Virus record (IMG/VR): IMGVR_UViG_3300035703_000304
Span: 1-32,025 of that record
Origin: a virus
Length of the DNA stretch: 32,025 nucleotides
Direction: 5' to 3' (one strand)
The notes below the pieces were generated by a model that saw only the letters and a program-made list of their open reading frames with translations, was not told the origin of the DNA and ran no database searches. Below are positions 21,629 to 28,577 of this stretch, one piece after another; position 1 is the stretch's first letter, and each line of letters opens with the position of its first letter. Made by a program: the position numbers and the translations under genes.

Positions 21629-22881
21629 GTAGTGTAACGGTAGCTCTTCTTCCATGGCAACAAGAAGTGTTTAAAGACCCTGCAAGGTTTAAGATCATCG
21701 CTGCAGGGAGACGTACAGGTAAATCTAGGTTAGCTGCTTGGACATTGATTATTGAAGGACTACAGACTGAGAAGGGTCATGTCTGGTATGTAGCTCCTAC
21801 GCAGGGACAAGCTAGAGATATTATGTGGTCTACGCTACTGGAGCTAGGCCATTCAGTCATTAAAGGTAGTCATGTGAATAACATGCAGATTACCTTAGTC
21901 AATGGTGCAATGATATCTCTGAAGGGTGCTGATAGACCAGAGACTATGCGTGGTGTTAGTTTGAAGTACTTAGTGATGGATGAGTACGCAGACATGAAAC
22001 CACAGGTGTTCGAACAAATCCTTAGACCTGCTTTAGCGGATCAGAAGGGTAGAGCTATGTTCATTGGAACACCAATGGGTAGGAATCACTTCTATGAGTT
22101 GTACAAGTTAGGTGATAGTACAAAGGATAAAGATTACAAAGCATGGCACTTCACTAGCTTTGATAATCCATTGTTAGATCCAGCAGAGATTGAAGCTGCT
22201 AGAGGTTCGATGTCTAGCTTTGCTTTTAGACAAGAGTTTATGGCTTCGTTTGAAGCATCACAGTCTGAGATCTTTAAAGAAGAATGGATTAAGATCAGTG
22301 ATGAAGAACCACAAGAAGGTAGTTACTTCATGGCTGTAGACTTATGTGGATTCACTGACATTACTCAAGCACAGCAGAATAAGCATAAGAAGTTAGATGA
22401 AACAGCTATTGCAGTAGTTAAAGTCAATACACAAGGATGGTGGGTTGCTGACATTCTACATGGTAGATGGGATGTCCGAGAAACAGCAGTGAAGATTCTA
22501 AAGACTGCTAAAGACTATGGTGTTATTACGGTAGGAATTGAGAAAGGAGCACTGAAGAATGCAGTGATGCCTTATATCCACGACATCATGAGACGTACTG
22601 GATACTTCCCTAGGATTGATGAACTAACACATGGTAATAAGAAGAAAACAGATAGGATTGTCTGGTCTCTACAAGGACGCTTTGAGCATGGTCGTATTAC
22701 CTTTAATGAAGGTAGTTGGAACAACATATTTATTGATCAGTTGATGCAGTTCCCTGACAGTAAAACTCATGATGATTTACTTGATGCTTTAAGTTACATT
22801 GACCAGATTCAAACTGCAAGTTGGTCTCAATCATTGGATGAAGAAGATTTTGAGATCATGGATGACGTTGCAGGATACTAA
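21625..22881 (+). CDS. terL: Terminase large subunit
   Basis: 418 residues. ATPase domain: LLPWQQEVF opening, Walker A GRRTGKS (28-34), WYVAPTQGQARDIMW, Walker B YLVMDE (115-120) and the coupling motif FIGTP (146-150). The nuclease domain follows: MAVDL with Asp239, IEKG near 305-308, and THDDLLDALSY (381-391) with the late acidic residues. It packages DNA into the prohead and cuts the concatemer. At 418 residues it is on the short side but complete by motif. The ATG overlaps the endonuclease gene, and the portal gene follows after 14 bases. Confidence 0.96.
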   Translation: MSSVTVALLPWQQEVFKDPARFKIIAAGRRTGKSRLAAWTLIIEGLQTEKGHVWYVAPTQGQARDIMWSTLLELGHSVIKGSHVNNMQITLVNGAMISLKGADRPETMRGVSLKYLVMDEYADMKPQVFEQILRPALADQKGRAMFIGTPMGRNHFYELYKLGDSTKDKDYKAWHFTSFDNPLLDPAEIEAARGSMSSFAFRQEFMASFEASQSEIFKEEWIKISDEEPQEGSYFMAVDLCGFTDITQAQQNKHKKLDETAIAVVKVNTQGWWVADILHGRWDVRETAVKILKTAKDYGVITVGIEKGALKNAVMPYIHDIMRRTGYFPRIDELTHGNKKKTDRIVWSLQGRFEHGRITFNEGSWNNIFIDQLMQFPDSKTHDDLLDALSYIDQIQTASWSQSLDEEDFEIMDDVAGY

Positions 22882-22895
22882 TAGGATTCTTTACT

Positions 22896-24830
22896 ATGAA
22901 ATTTGATTCAGATACAACACCACAGAATGCTCTTGTAGCTTATGTGATGCAGCATTGCGATGATTGGAGAAATCACCGTGATGAGAACTATCTAGATCGT
23001 TGGAATGAATATGAACGTCTTTGGCGTGGTATCTACGAAGAAGGTGATAAGACAAGAGCTTCTGAGAGATCTAAGCTGATATCCCCTGCCCTTCAGCAAG
23101 CCATTGACAATAAGACATCAGAGATTGTTGAAGCAGTATTCGGTAAAGGTCAGTTCTTTGATATTGTTGATGATCTTCAGGATCAAGACAAAACAGACGT
23201 AGGACTGATGAGAAACCAGCTACGTGAAGACTTTGACAAAGATAAGGTACGTAAGGCTATTACTCACATCGTTACCCTTGCAGAGGTCTATGGCACTGGT
23301 ATTGGTGAGTTGATTGTCCGAGAAGTAAAGGATAGTAGACCAGCAACACAGCCTTCTGCAGTGCCTGGACTACGTATGGTAGGTGTATCATCTACGAATC
23401 GTATCTCTGTACAGCTAAAGCCTATCAATCCACGTAACTTCCTTATTGATCCTAATGCTAGCACTGTTGATGAAGCCTTAGGCGTAGCTATTGAAGAGTA
23501 TGTCGGAAGACATTCAGTCATTAAAGCCATGGAAGATGGTGTCTATCGTAGGGTTTATGTCGGTACTGCAGCAGAAAACACAGACTTAGAGCCAACACAA
23601 GACATTACTTACTTCCAAGATGACAAGGTTCTATTGCTTCGATACTATGGTTTAGTACCCAAAGCATTGCTTGATGATCCTGATCAAATGATTGGCCCTG
23701 ATGAGGAGATGTATTCAGAGTTGGTAGAGGCTCTAGTGGTCATTGCTAATGGAGAATCACTGTTAAAAGCAGAGGTTAGTCCCTTCATGATGCAAGATAG
23801 ACCTGTTGTAGCCTACCAAGCTGACATTGTTCCTAATCGTTTCTGGGGTCGTGGGACAGGTGAGAAGGGCTATAACATGCAAAAGGCTACGGATGCACAG
23901 ATTCGTAGTCACGTTGACTCTTTAGGGCTTACAACAGCCCCTATGATGGCTATAGATGCTACGAGACTACCTCGTGGTGCTAAGTTTGAGGTACGTCCTG
24001 GTAAGACAATCCTTACCAATGGTGCTCCTAACGAGATTCTACAGCCTCTAAAGTTTGGTAATACTGATCCTGGTAACATCCAGACAGCACAATTGTTCGA
24101 AAAGATGCTTCTACAAGCTACAGGTACACTGGATTCAGCATCGTTACCTGGGCAAGTTGCTGGTGGAGACGCTGCCTCAGCAGGTTTAGCCATGGCTGTA
24201 GCCTCTTTGATTAAGAAAAACAAGAGAGCACTGACAAACTTCCAGGATGATTTCCTTATTCCTTTTGTAGAGAAGGCTGCATGGCGGTATATGCAGTTTG
24301 ATCCTGAGCGTTATCCTGTCCAAGACTTTAAGTTTATACCTACAGGTACAATGGGTATGATGGCTAGGGAGTTTGAGCAGTCTCAGATCATTGCATTAAT
24401 GTCTACATTAGGGCCAAACAGTCCTGTACTGCCTTTATTGCTGCAAAGTGTTGTAGAAAACTCTTCGTTACCCAACAGAGAGATGATTATGCAGCAGTTG
24501 ATGCAGATGTCACAGCCTGATCCAGCAGCACAGCAGGTTCAACAGCAGGCTGCACAGATCCAATTAGCGACAGCACAGGCTGATGTGCAGGAAAAGCAGG
24601 CTAGAGCACAGAAAGCTCAAGCAGAGGCTCAGAAAGCCATTGTAGAGGCTCAGTTGATGCCTGAGAAGCTAAAGGTTGATGTTCTTCAGGCAGCATCGAC
24701 GAACATTGATGACCCTAACAGGGAGTTCGAACGTCGAGTAAAGATCGCTGAATTAATGTTAAAAGAAAAAGACATTGATTCAAAGGTCAATATCGTCAGA
24801 GAACAAACCCGTCAGGACGCAATGAACTGA
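22896..24830 (+). CDS. Portal protein (podovirus-type)
   Basis: 644 residues following terL. Typical portal features are present: an N-terminal helical segment with DRWNEYERLWRGIY and SKLISPALQQAIDNKTSEIVEAVFG, the NPRNFLIDPNAS segment near 185-196, and a long C-terminal region (about 545-600) rich in Gln, Ala and Glu (QQVQQQAAQIQLATAQADVQ) that should form the coiled-coil barrel or crown. It forms the dodecameric ring at one vertex through which DNA passes and on which TerL docks. The last 19 bases overlap, in convergent direction, the antisense HNH gene. Length and style are like marine and freshwater podovirus portals. Confidence 0.93.
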   Translation: MKFDSDTTPQNALVAYVMQHCDDWRNHRDENYLDRWNEYERLWRGIYEEGDKTRASERSKLISPALQQAIDNKTSEIVEAVFGKGQFFDIVDDLQDQDKTDVGLMRNQLREDFDKDKVRKAITHIVTLAEVYGTGIGELIVREVKDSRPATQPSAVPGLRMVGVSSTNRISVQLKPINPRNFLIDPNASTVDEALGVAIEEYVGRHSVIKAMEDGVYRRVYVGTAAENTDLEPTQDITYFQDDKVLLLRYYGLVPKALLDDPDQMIGPDEEMYSELVEALVVIANGESLLKAEVSPFMMQDRPVVAYQADIVPNRFWGRGTGEKGYNMQKATDAQIRSHVDSLGLTTAPMMAIDATRLPRGAKFEVRPGKTILTNGAPNEILQPLKFGNTDPGNIQTAQLFEKMLLQATGTLDSASLPGQVAGGDAASAGLAMAVASLIKKNKRALTNFQDDFLIPFVEKAAWRYMQFDPERYPVQDFKFIPTGTMGMMAREFEQSQIIALMSTLGPNSPVLPLLLQSVVENSSLPNREMIMQQLMQMSQPDPAAQQVQQQAAQIQLATAQADVQEKQARAQKAQAEAQKAIVEAQLMPEKLKVDVLQAASTNIDDPNREFERRVKIAELMLKEKDIDSKVNIVREQTRQDAMN

Positions 24831-25396
24831 TTTAAGAAGTTAGCAATCTTTTGATGCTCTTCAGCAGTACCGTCATTCTTAATGCGGTTAGCTCTCCAAG
24901 ACATAATAACAACATTACCTTTGACATACCCTTTAGATGAGTCAATACGATCAAAACTAACTGAGTTTTCTTGTCTTTCTGATGCAAAGTAGTCTAGTTC
25001 GATACCTAGTACCGGACAATGTGTTGGAAAGACAATGTCGTTAAAGCTGATTGTCCACTCATGTTTGTAGTTAGAAGCCTTCTTACGTCTGAACTTCTCT
25101 CTTAATAGTTGATAAGAGTCTTGTTCTCGTATAGAGGCTTCTTCAGGGTAATGTCCCCACTTCCTTTTGTAGTTGTTTCTAAGAAGCTGTCGTCGCTGTG
25201 TTTGAGGACGTTGACTCTCATCCAACCGACCATTTAAGACTAACTTGCTAATAAGCTGATGTACTCGTTGTCTTGAAACATCACCGAGTTGTTTCTTAAT
25301 TTGTTCGGTTGACTTTCCTTCAATCACTAAGTCATAAACAAGTTGTAAGCGTTCTTCAGCACTTAAGTCAGTCTTAGCAAAGTGTAATGATTTCAT
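24812..25396 (-). CDS. Antisense HNH-type homing endonuclease with N-terminal HTH
   Basis: I choose ATG 25396 (194 residues; GGAG five bases upstream). The N-terminal third resembles a helix-turn-helix (LSAEERLQLVYDLVIEGKSTEQIKKQLGDVSRQRVHQLISKLVLNG). The C-terminal half has THCPVLGIELDYFAS, then SFDRIDSSKGYVKGNVVIMSWRANRIKNDG, a pattern seen in phage homing-type nucleases with an 'FDR-D-KGY-NV' block. It is the only minus-strand gene in the head operon, has its own promoter (25416-25444), and its 3' end overlaps the portal gene. A selfish insertion between portal and downstream genes is the simplest reading. Confidence 0.82.
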   Translation of the reverse strand: MKSLHFAKTDLSAEERLQLVYDLVIEGKSTEQIKKQLGDVSRQRVHQLISKLVLNGRLDESQRPQTQRRQLLRNNYKRKWGHYPEEASIREQDSYQLLREKFRRKKASNYKHEWTISFNDIVFPTHCPVLGIELDYFASERQENSVSFDRIDSSKGYVKGNVVIMSWRANRIKNDGTAEEHQKIANFLNQFIAS

Positions 25397-25415
25397 AGGC
25401 TCTCCTAAAACAATC

Positions 25416-25444
25416 ATTGTACCACGCTTCACTGACTAAGTCAA
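25416..25444 (-). promoter_or_regulatory. Promoter for the antisense HNH gene
   Basis: On the minus strand: TTGACT (25439-25444), exact 17-base spacer, extended TGG-TACAAT (25416-25421). It is back to back with the plus promoter at 25450. The transcript would have a leader of only about 10-15 bases containing the GGAG before ATG 25396. Confidence 0.7.
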
Positions 25445-25449
25445 GAGGC

Positions 25450-25479
25450 TTTACAGCAATAATTTAAGTGTGGTAAAAT
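25450..25479 (+). promoter_or_regulatory. Extended -10 promoter (shared motif, copy 2), near-leaderless
   Basis: TTTACA (25450-25455), 18-base spacer, TGG-TAAAAT (-10 at 25474-25479). The GTCAAGAGGCTTTACAGCAA block matches the promoter at 20478. The next ATG is at 25487, so the start site should fall at or within a base or two of the start codon. Confidence 0.7.
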
Positions 25480-25486
25480 AACAACA

Positions 25487-25729
25487 ATGGATATTAAATT
25501 ACAAAGTTACTATGAATCTAGATTCGATATGGTCTCATCTAAGGGATGGAAAGATCTTATCGATGATGTAAAGAAGATGCACGAGTCTTATGCGGACATA
25601 CGATCACTAGATTCAGAGAAAGTATTGTTTTTCAGAAAAGGTCAACTTGATATCCTAGATTGGCTCCTGACACTGAAAGAAGTATCAGAAAAAGTCTATG
25701 AGGATTTACAGAAAGATGATTTTATTTGA
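25487..25729 (+). CDS. Small head-region protein (80 aa)
   Basis: 80 residues from ATG 25487: MDIKLQSYYESRFDMVSSKG, WKDLIDDVKKMHESYADI, then FFRKGQLDILDWLLTLKEVSEKVYEDL. Short proteins with a 'GW-LI-D ... F-RGQLD-L-WL' pattern are common between portal and scaffold in podoviruses; the role is unknown. There is no SD because the promoter -10 lies directly upstream, so translation is probably leaderless. It overlaps the next gene by 14 bases. Confidence 0.75.
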   Translation: MDIKLQSYYESRFDMVSSKGWKDLIDDVKKMHESYADIRSLDSEKVLFFRKGQLDILDWLLTLKEVSEKVYEDLQKDDFI

Positions 25730-25952
25730 TTTCAAATGCAGTGCTGGTCATGTCAGCGAACACTTAGTACACCGTACTACAGAAAAAGTTACATGTCCAG
25801 TATGTCATACCGATGCAGTTAAACAGTTAGCAGCACCACGAAGCAAACTAGAAGGCATCACAGGAGATTTCCCTGGTGCTTATGCTAAATGGGAACGTAA
25901 CCATAGACAAGCATTGGATGTAGCAAAGTCTAAGTCCTACTACGAAGGATAA
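25716..25952 (+). CDS. Zinc-ribbon (FmdB-like) small protein (78 aa)
   Basis: I choose ATG 25716 (78 residues) because the typical family start is directly before the ribbon: MILFDFKCSAGHVSEHLVHR, then KVTCPVCHTDAVKQLAAPRS. The C-x-x-GH ... CPxC pattern is that of FmdB-type ribbons, often found as small phage proteins beside head genes. An in-frame ATG at 25698 is possible. The C-terminal half ends DFPGAYAKWERNHRQALDVAKSK. Role unknown; it lies between the 80-residue gene and the scaffold. Confidence 0.75.
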   Translation: MILFDFKCSAGHVSEHLVHRTTEKVTCPVCHTDAVKQLAAPRSKLEGITGDFPGAYAKWERNHRQALDVAKSKSYYEG

Positions 25953-26006
25953 CTTAGATTCCTTTTAATTCCTAACAATTGGGTTTATCCCGACTAGGAG
26001 AAGCAG

Positions 26007-26798
26007 ATGGCTGAATTTGTAGATTCTATTGATCAAGAAGAAGTACAGCAAGATGAATTTCAAGCTGAAGAAGTAAAGCAGCAACAACCTGAAGAGCAAC
26101 AAGCAGTGGCTCCAGAGATCCCTGACAAACTAAAGGGTAAATCGATGGACGATCTAATTAAGATGTACCAAGAGGCTGAAAAGCTCATTGGTCGTCAAGC
26201 TCAGGAGGTTGGTGAAGTTCGTAGGCTAGCCGATGAACTGATCAAGAGGCAAATCACTACCCCGCAAGCAGCAGCACCAGCCATTGAAGATGATGCTGAT
26301 TTTTTTGCCGATCCTGTTAAGGCTGTAAATAAAGCAGTAGCAACGCATCCAGCAATACAGCAAGCTCAAGTAGCTGCTGCACAAATGGCTCGTATGCAGA
26401 CTGCGAACAGGTTAGCCCAAACACATGCAGACTACACTCAAGTGATCGCTGATCCTGAGTTTGCTACTTGGGTTAATGAATCACCAGTACGTAAACGATT
26501 GTATATGCAGGCTGATCAACAGTTTGATTTTGATTCTGCTAATGAGTTGCTTAGTAACTTTAAAGCCTTGAAGAAGGTTCGTCAAGATACGGTTAAAGAA
26601 GCAGCAGCTCAAATGAAAGAAGAGAACTCTAAACAGCTACGAGCAGCTACAGTATCTACAGCAAGCAGTACAGGTGAAACAAGCAATAAAATTTATCGTC
26701 GAGCAGATCTTATTCGGCTCCAACTTACAGACCCTGAGCGATATATGCAGATGCAGCCTGAGATTATGGAGGCATACGCTTCAGGAAGGGTTCGTTAA
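26007..26798 (+). CDS. Putative scaffolding protein
   Basis: 263 residues with the composition of a scaffold: an acidic Gln/Glu-rich N-terminus (MAEFVDSIDQEEVQQDEFQA), a KLKGKSMDDLIKMYQEAEKLIGRQ helix (about 42-66) found in many phage scaffolds, an Ala/Gln-rich centre, and a basic C-terminal tail (RRADLIRLQLTDPERYMQMQ ... YASGRVR) that would bind capsid subunits. It directly precedes the major capsid gene. It guides prohead assembly and is not kept in the mature virion. A GGAG SD lies before ATG 26007. Confidence 0.85.
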   Translation: MAEFVDSIDQEEVQQDEFQAEEVKQQQPEEQQAVAPEIPDKLKGKSMDDLIKMYQEAEKLIGRQAQEVGEVRRLADELIKRQITTPQAAAPAIEDDADFFADPVKAVNKAVATHPAIQQAQVAAAQMARMQTANRLAQTHADYTQVIADPEFATWVNESPVRKRLYMQADQQFDFDSANELLSNFKALKKVRQDTVKEAAAQMKEENSKQLRAATVSTASSTGETSNKIYRRADLIRLQLTDPERYMQMQPEIMEAYASGRVR

Positions 26799-26820
26799 AC
26801 TTAATTGAAAGGTACTTAAA

Positions 26821-26892
26821 ATGGCTTCAGCAGCTTATCCTGGAGGTAGTTCCTCCATCGTTAACAAGACCAATGCGGATAAATTTATCCCT
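26821..26892 (+). CDS. Major capsid protein, exon 1 (residues 1-24)
   Basis: The exon encodes MASAAYPGGSSSIVNKTNAD then KFIP and ends with codon CCT at 26892. If unspliced, translation would stop two codons later at TAA 26899-26901, giving a 26-residue peptide. Joined to exon 2 (27485-28366) it gives KFIPEIWSDEIV, the N-terminal arm pattern common to this capsid family. The last six bases, ATCCCT, pair with the intron guide GGGGAT (26906-26911) with a U-G at the splice site. AAAGG stands 9 bases before the ATG. Confidence 0.85.
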
Positions 26893-27484
26893 AGCCTATA
26901 ATTTTGGGGATGTAAAACCTTCTCTGAATAACTGGGAAAGAACGTAAGGTGTCTTAACCAGAGGGAACACGACATTACCAACAATGCAGTTCACGCCTAG
27001 GAGGGTGTATGAAGCGATTAAGTTGGAAGTATATTGCAGGTTTGATTGATGGCGAAGGCTGTCTAGATGTTCAAGTAACAAACGGTATTTATGTCAGACC
27101 AAGAGTAAGAATAGGTATGGCAGTGAATGCAAAGATGATACTTGATATGATGCAAGTTAATCATGGTGGTTATTTATGTCACCGTGAAAGTAAGAATGGA
27201 AACTGGCAAGATTCTGTAAGTTGGGAACTTGTTGGTTACAGTCAAGTATGTCCTTTCTTACGAAATATTGCTAACCATCTATATATCAAACACGAACAAG
27301 CCAGGTTTCTCCTTTGGATGGAGAATAACTTAAAAGGCAAGCAGGTCGCTGATGAAGCAAGACAGCTTGTGATAACTGAGCTAAAAGCAATGAAGCGTGA
27401 CCCGCACAGACTAAGTGAGAAGGCACAGGAGAAAGTTTTAATACTTCTGTGATGCGATAGTCGGAGTATCTTTTTAGATACTGG
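26893..27484 (+). mobile_element. Group I self-splicing intron in the capsid gene
   Basis: 592 bases. P1: exon ATCCCT with intron GGGGAT (26906-26911), ending in the required U-G pair. P10: the first six bases of exon 2 (GAAATT) pair fully, with one G-U, to AATTTT (26900-26905), which is directly beside the P1 guide. The intron ends in G (27484) after a perfect hairpin AGTATC/GATACT (27465-27482), a good P9. A P3 candidate is ACCTTCT (26917-26923) with GGAGGGT (27000-27006). R-like GTTCACGCCTA (26989-26999) and S-like GATAGTCGG (27456-27464) are present, but their P7 pairing has a mismatch by eye. A LAGLIDADG gene lies in the loop between them. Confidence 0.9.
27009..27452 (+). CDS. Intron-encoded LAGLIDADG homing endonuclease
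   Basis: 147 residues from ATG 27009 behind AGGAGGG. The motif YIAGLIDGEG (8-17) is a single LAGLIDADG helix, so the enzyme should act as a homodimer and recognise a partly palindromic site. Downstream strands and helices (VRIGMAVNAKMILDMMQVNH ... FLRNIANHLYIKHEQARFLLWM) fit the family. It would cut intronless capsid genes near the 26892/27485 junction and so spread the intron. The SD lies in the proposed P3 helix, so translation may be limited while the intron is folded. The stop is 32 bases before the 3' splice site. Confidence 0.92.
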   Translation: MKRLSWKYIAGLIDGEGCLDVQVTNGIYVRPRVRIGMAVNAKMILDMMQVNHGGYLCHRESKNGNWQDSVSWELVGYSQVCPFLRNIANHLYIKHEQARFLLWMENNLKGKQVADEARQLVITELKAMKRDPHRLSEKAQEKVLILL

Positions 27485-28366
27485 GAAATTTGGTCAGATG
27501 AAATCGTTGCTTCTTACAAAAAAGCTCTTGTGATGGCTAACCTCATCAACAAGATGAGCATGAAAGGTAAGAAAGGCGATACCCTTCACATTCCAGTGCC
27601 CACCCGTGGCTCTGCATTCGCTAAAGCAGCTAACACTGCTGTTACGATTCAGGCTGATGTTGAGACTGAAGTTCAGGTGCTCTTGAACAAGCACTTCGAA
27701 TACAGCCGCTTCATCGAAGATATCGTCGAAGTTCAGGCTCTGTCCTCGCTTCGTCGTTTCTATACGGAAGATGCAGGCTATGCACTTGCTCGTCAAGTAG
27801 ATACCGATCTTATCCAACTTGGTCGTTCCGCTAACAACGGTGCTGGCACTGCTGCTTATGCTAACGCATACATCGGTGGTGATGGTAGCACTGCTTACAA
27901 CAGCGCATCGCCCAATGCTTCTGCATTGACCGACCAAGGTATTCGTCGTATTATCCAGCGTTTGGATGATAACGATGTTCCTATGACTGATCGTTATTTG
28001 GTTGTTCCTCCTTCCAGCCGTAACACGTTGATGGGTATCGACCGCTTCACCGAGCAGGCTTTCGTTGGTGAAACCGCTGGTGGCAACACCATCCGTAACG
28101 GCCAGATCGGTGATGTGTATGGCGTTAAAGTGTTTGTTACGCCTCAGTGTGACACCGCTACTGGTTCAGCACGTATTGCATTGATGTTCCACAAAGATGC
28201 AGCAGTGATGGCAGAACAAATGGGTGTTCGTTCGCAGACCCAATACAAGCAAGAGTACCTTGCTACATTGTTCACTAGCGATATGCTCTACGGTGTTTCT
28301 TTGCTCCGTAAGGGTGACCTTGCTAGCGTACCAACCTCGATGTTCCCCATCGCAGTACCTGCTTAA
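27485..28366 (+). CDS. Major capsid protein, exon 2 (residues 25-317)
   Basis: Exon 2 begins GAA ATT TGG (Glu-Ile-Trp) after the intron's last G and continues SDEIVASYKKALVMANLINK, then a beta-rich region with DTLHIPVPTRGSAF, VEVQALSSLRRFYTEDAGYALARQVDTDL, and a C-terminal domain with DRYLVVPPSSRNTLMG and GVKVFVTPQCD, the HK97-like layout of podovirus major capsid proteins. Total spliced length is 317 residues. The codons are more GC-rich and C-ending than in the neighbours, as expected for the most highly expressed gene. A GTG at 27530 is in frame but is not the natural start. A stem-loop follows the stop. Confidence 0.9.
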   Translation, partial: EIWSDEIVASYKKALVMANLINKMSMKGKKGDTLHIPVPTRGSAFAKAANTAVTIQADVETEVQVLLNKHFEYSRFIEDIVEVQALSSLRRFYTEDAGYALARQVDTDLIQLGRSANNGAGTAAYANAYIGGDGSTAYNSASPNASALTDQGIRRIIQRLDDNDVPMTDRYLVVPPSSRNTLMGIDRFTEQAFVGETAGGNTIRNGQIGDVYGVKVFVTPQCDTATGSARIALMFHKDAAVMAEQMGVRSQTQYKQEYLATLFTSDMLYGVSLLRKGDLASVPTSMFPIAVPA

Positions 28367-28373
28367 TTAAGCA

Positions 28374-28399
28374 TAGGGGAGGCTAAACAGTCTCCCCTA
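28374..28399 (+). terminator. Stem-loop after the capsid gene (possible attenuator)
   Basis: TAGGGGAG (28374-28381) pairs exactly with CTCCCCTA (28392-28399) around a ten-base loop. It is followed by ATTACAAAG rather than a T-run, so it is not a classic terminator. It may stabilise capsid mRNA or reduce read-through into the fibre genes. Confidence 0.55.
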
Positions 28400-28416
28400 A
28401 TTACAAAGAGGTCACA

Positions 28417-28575
28417 ATGGTCAAGTTTCGTTGTAAGTTATCCGGTGTAGTACATGAGTTTGAATCAGAGTACGACATTAAACAGATGCGTAGACATCCT
28501 GATTATGTTGAAGTAAAAGAAGAAGAACAGAAACCTATAGAGAAGAAGGTCACGAAGAACTCTAAAGAGGGTTAA
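28417..28575 (+). CDS. Small protein after capsid (52 aa)
   Basis: 52 residues from ATG 28417 with GAGG upstream: MVKFRCKLSGVVHEFESEYD, then IKQMRRHPDYVEVKEEEQKP and a Lys-rich end. The FRCKLSG start with a single Cys and the 'YDIK-MR-HPDY-EV' block recur in small genes placed after capsid genes in phages. The role is unknown. It ends two bases before the next start. Confidence 0.75.
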   Translation: MVKFRCKLSGVVHEFESEYDIKQMRRHPDYVEVKEEEQKPIEKKVTKNSKEG

Positions 28576-28577
28576 CA

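Noticed and set aside
27530-28366. Capsid gene starting at the GTG at 27530
   Set aside because: In-frame coding continues upstream to the splice site with conserved-type residues (EIWSDEIVASYKKALV), there is no SD before GTG, and the spliced exon 1 supplies the proper start.
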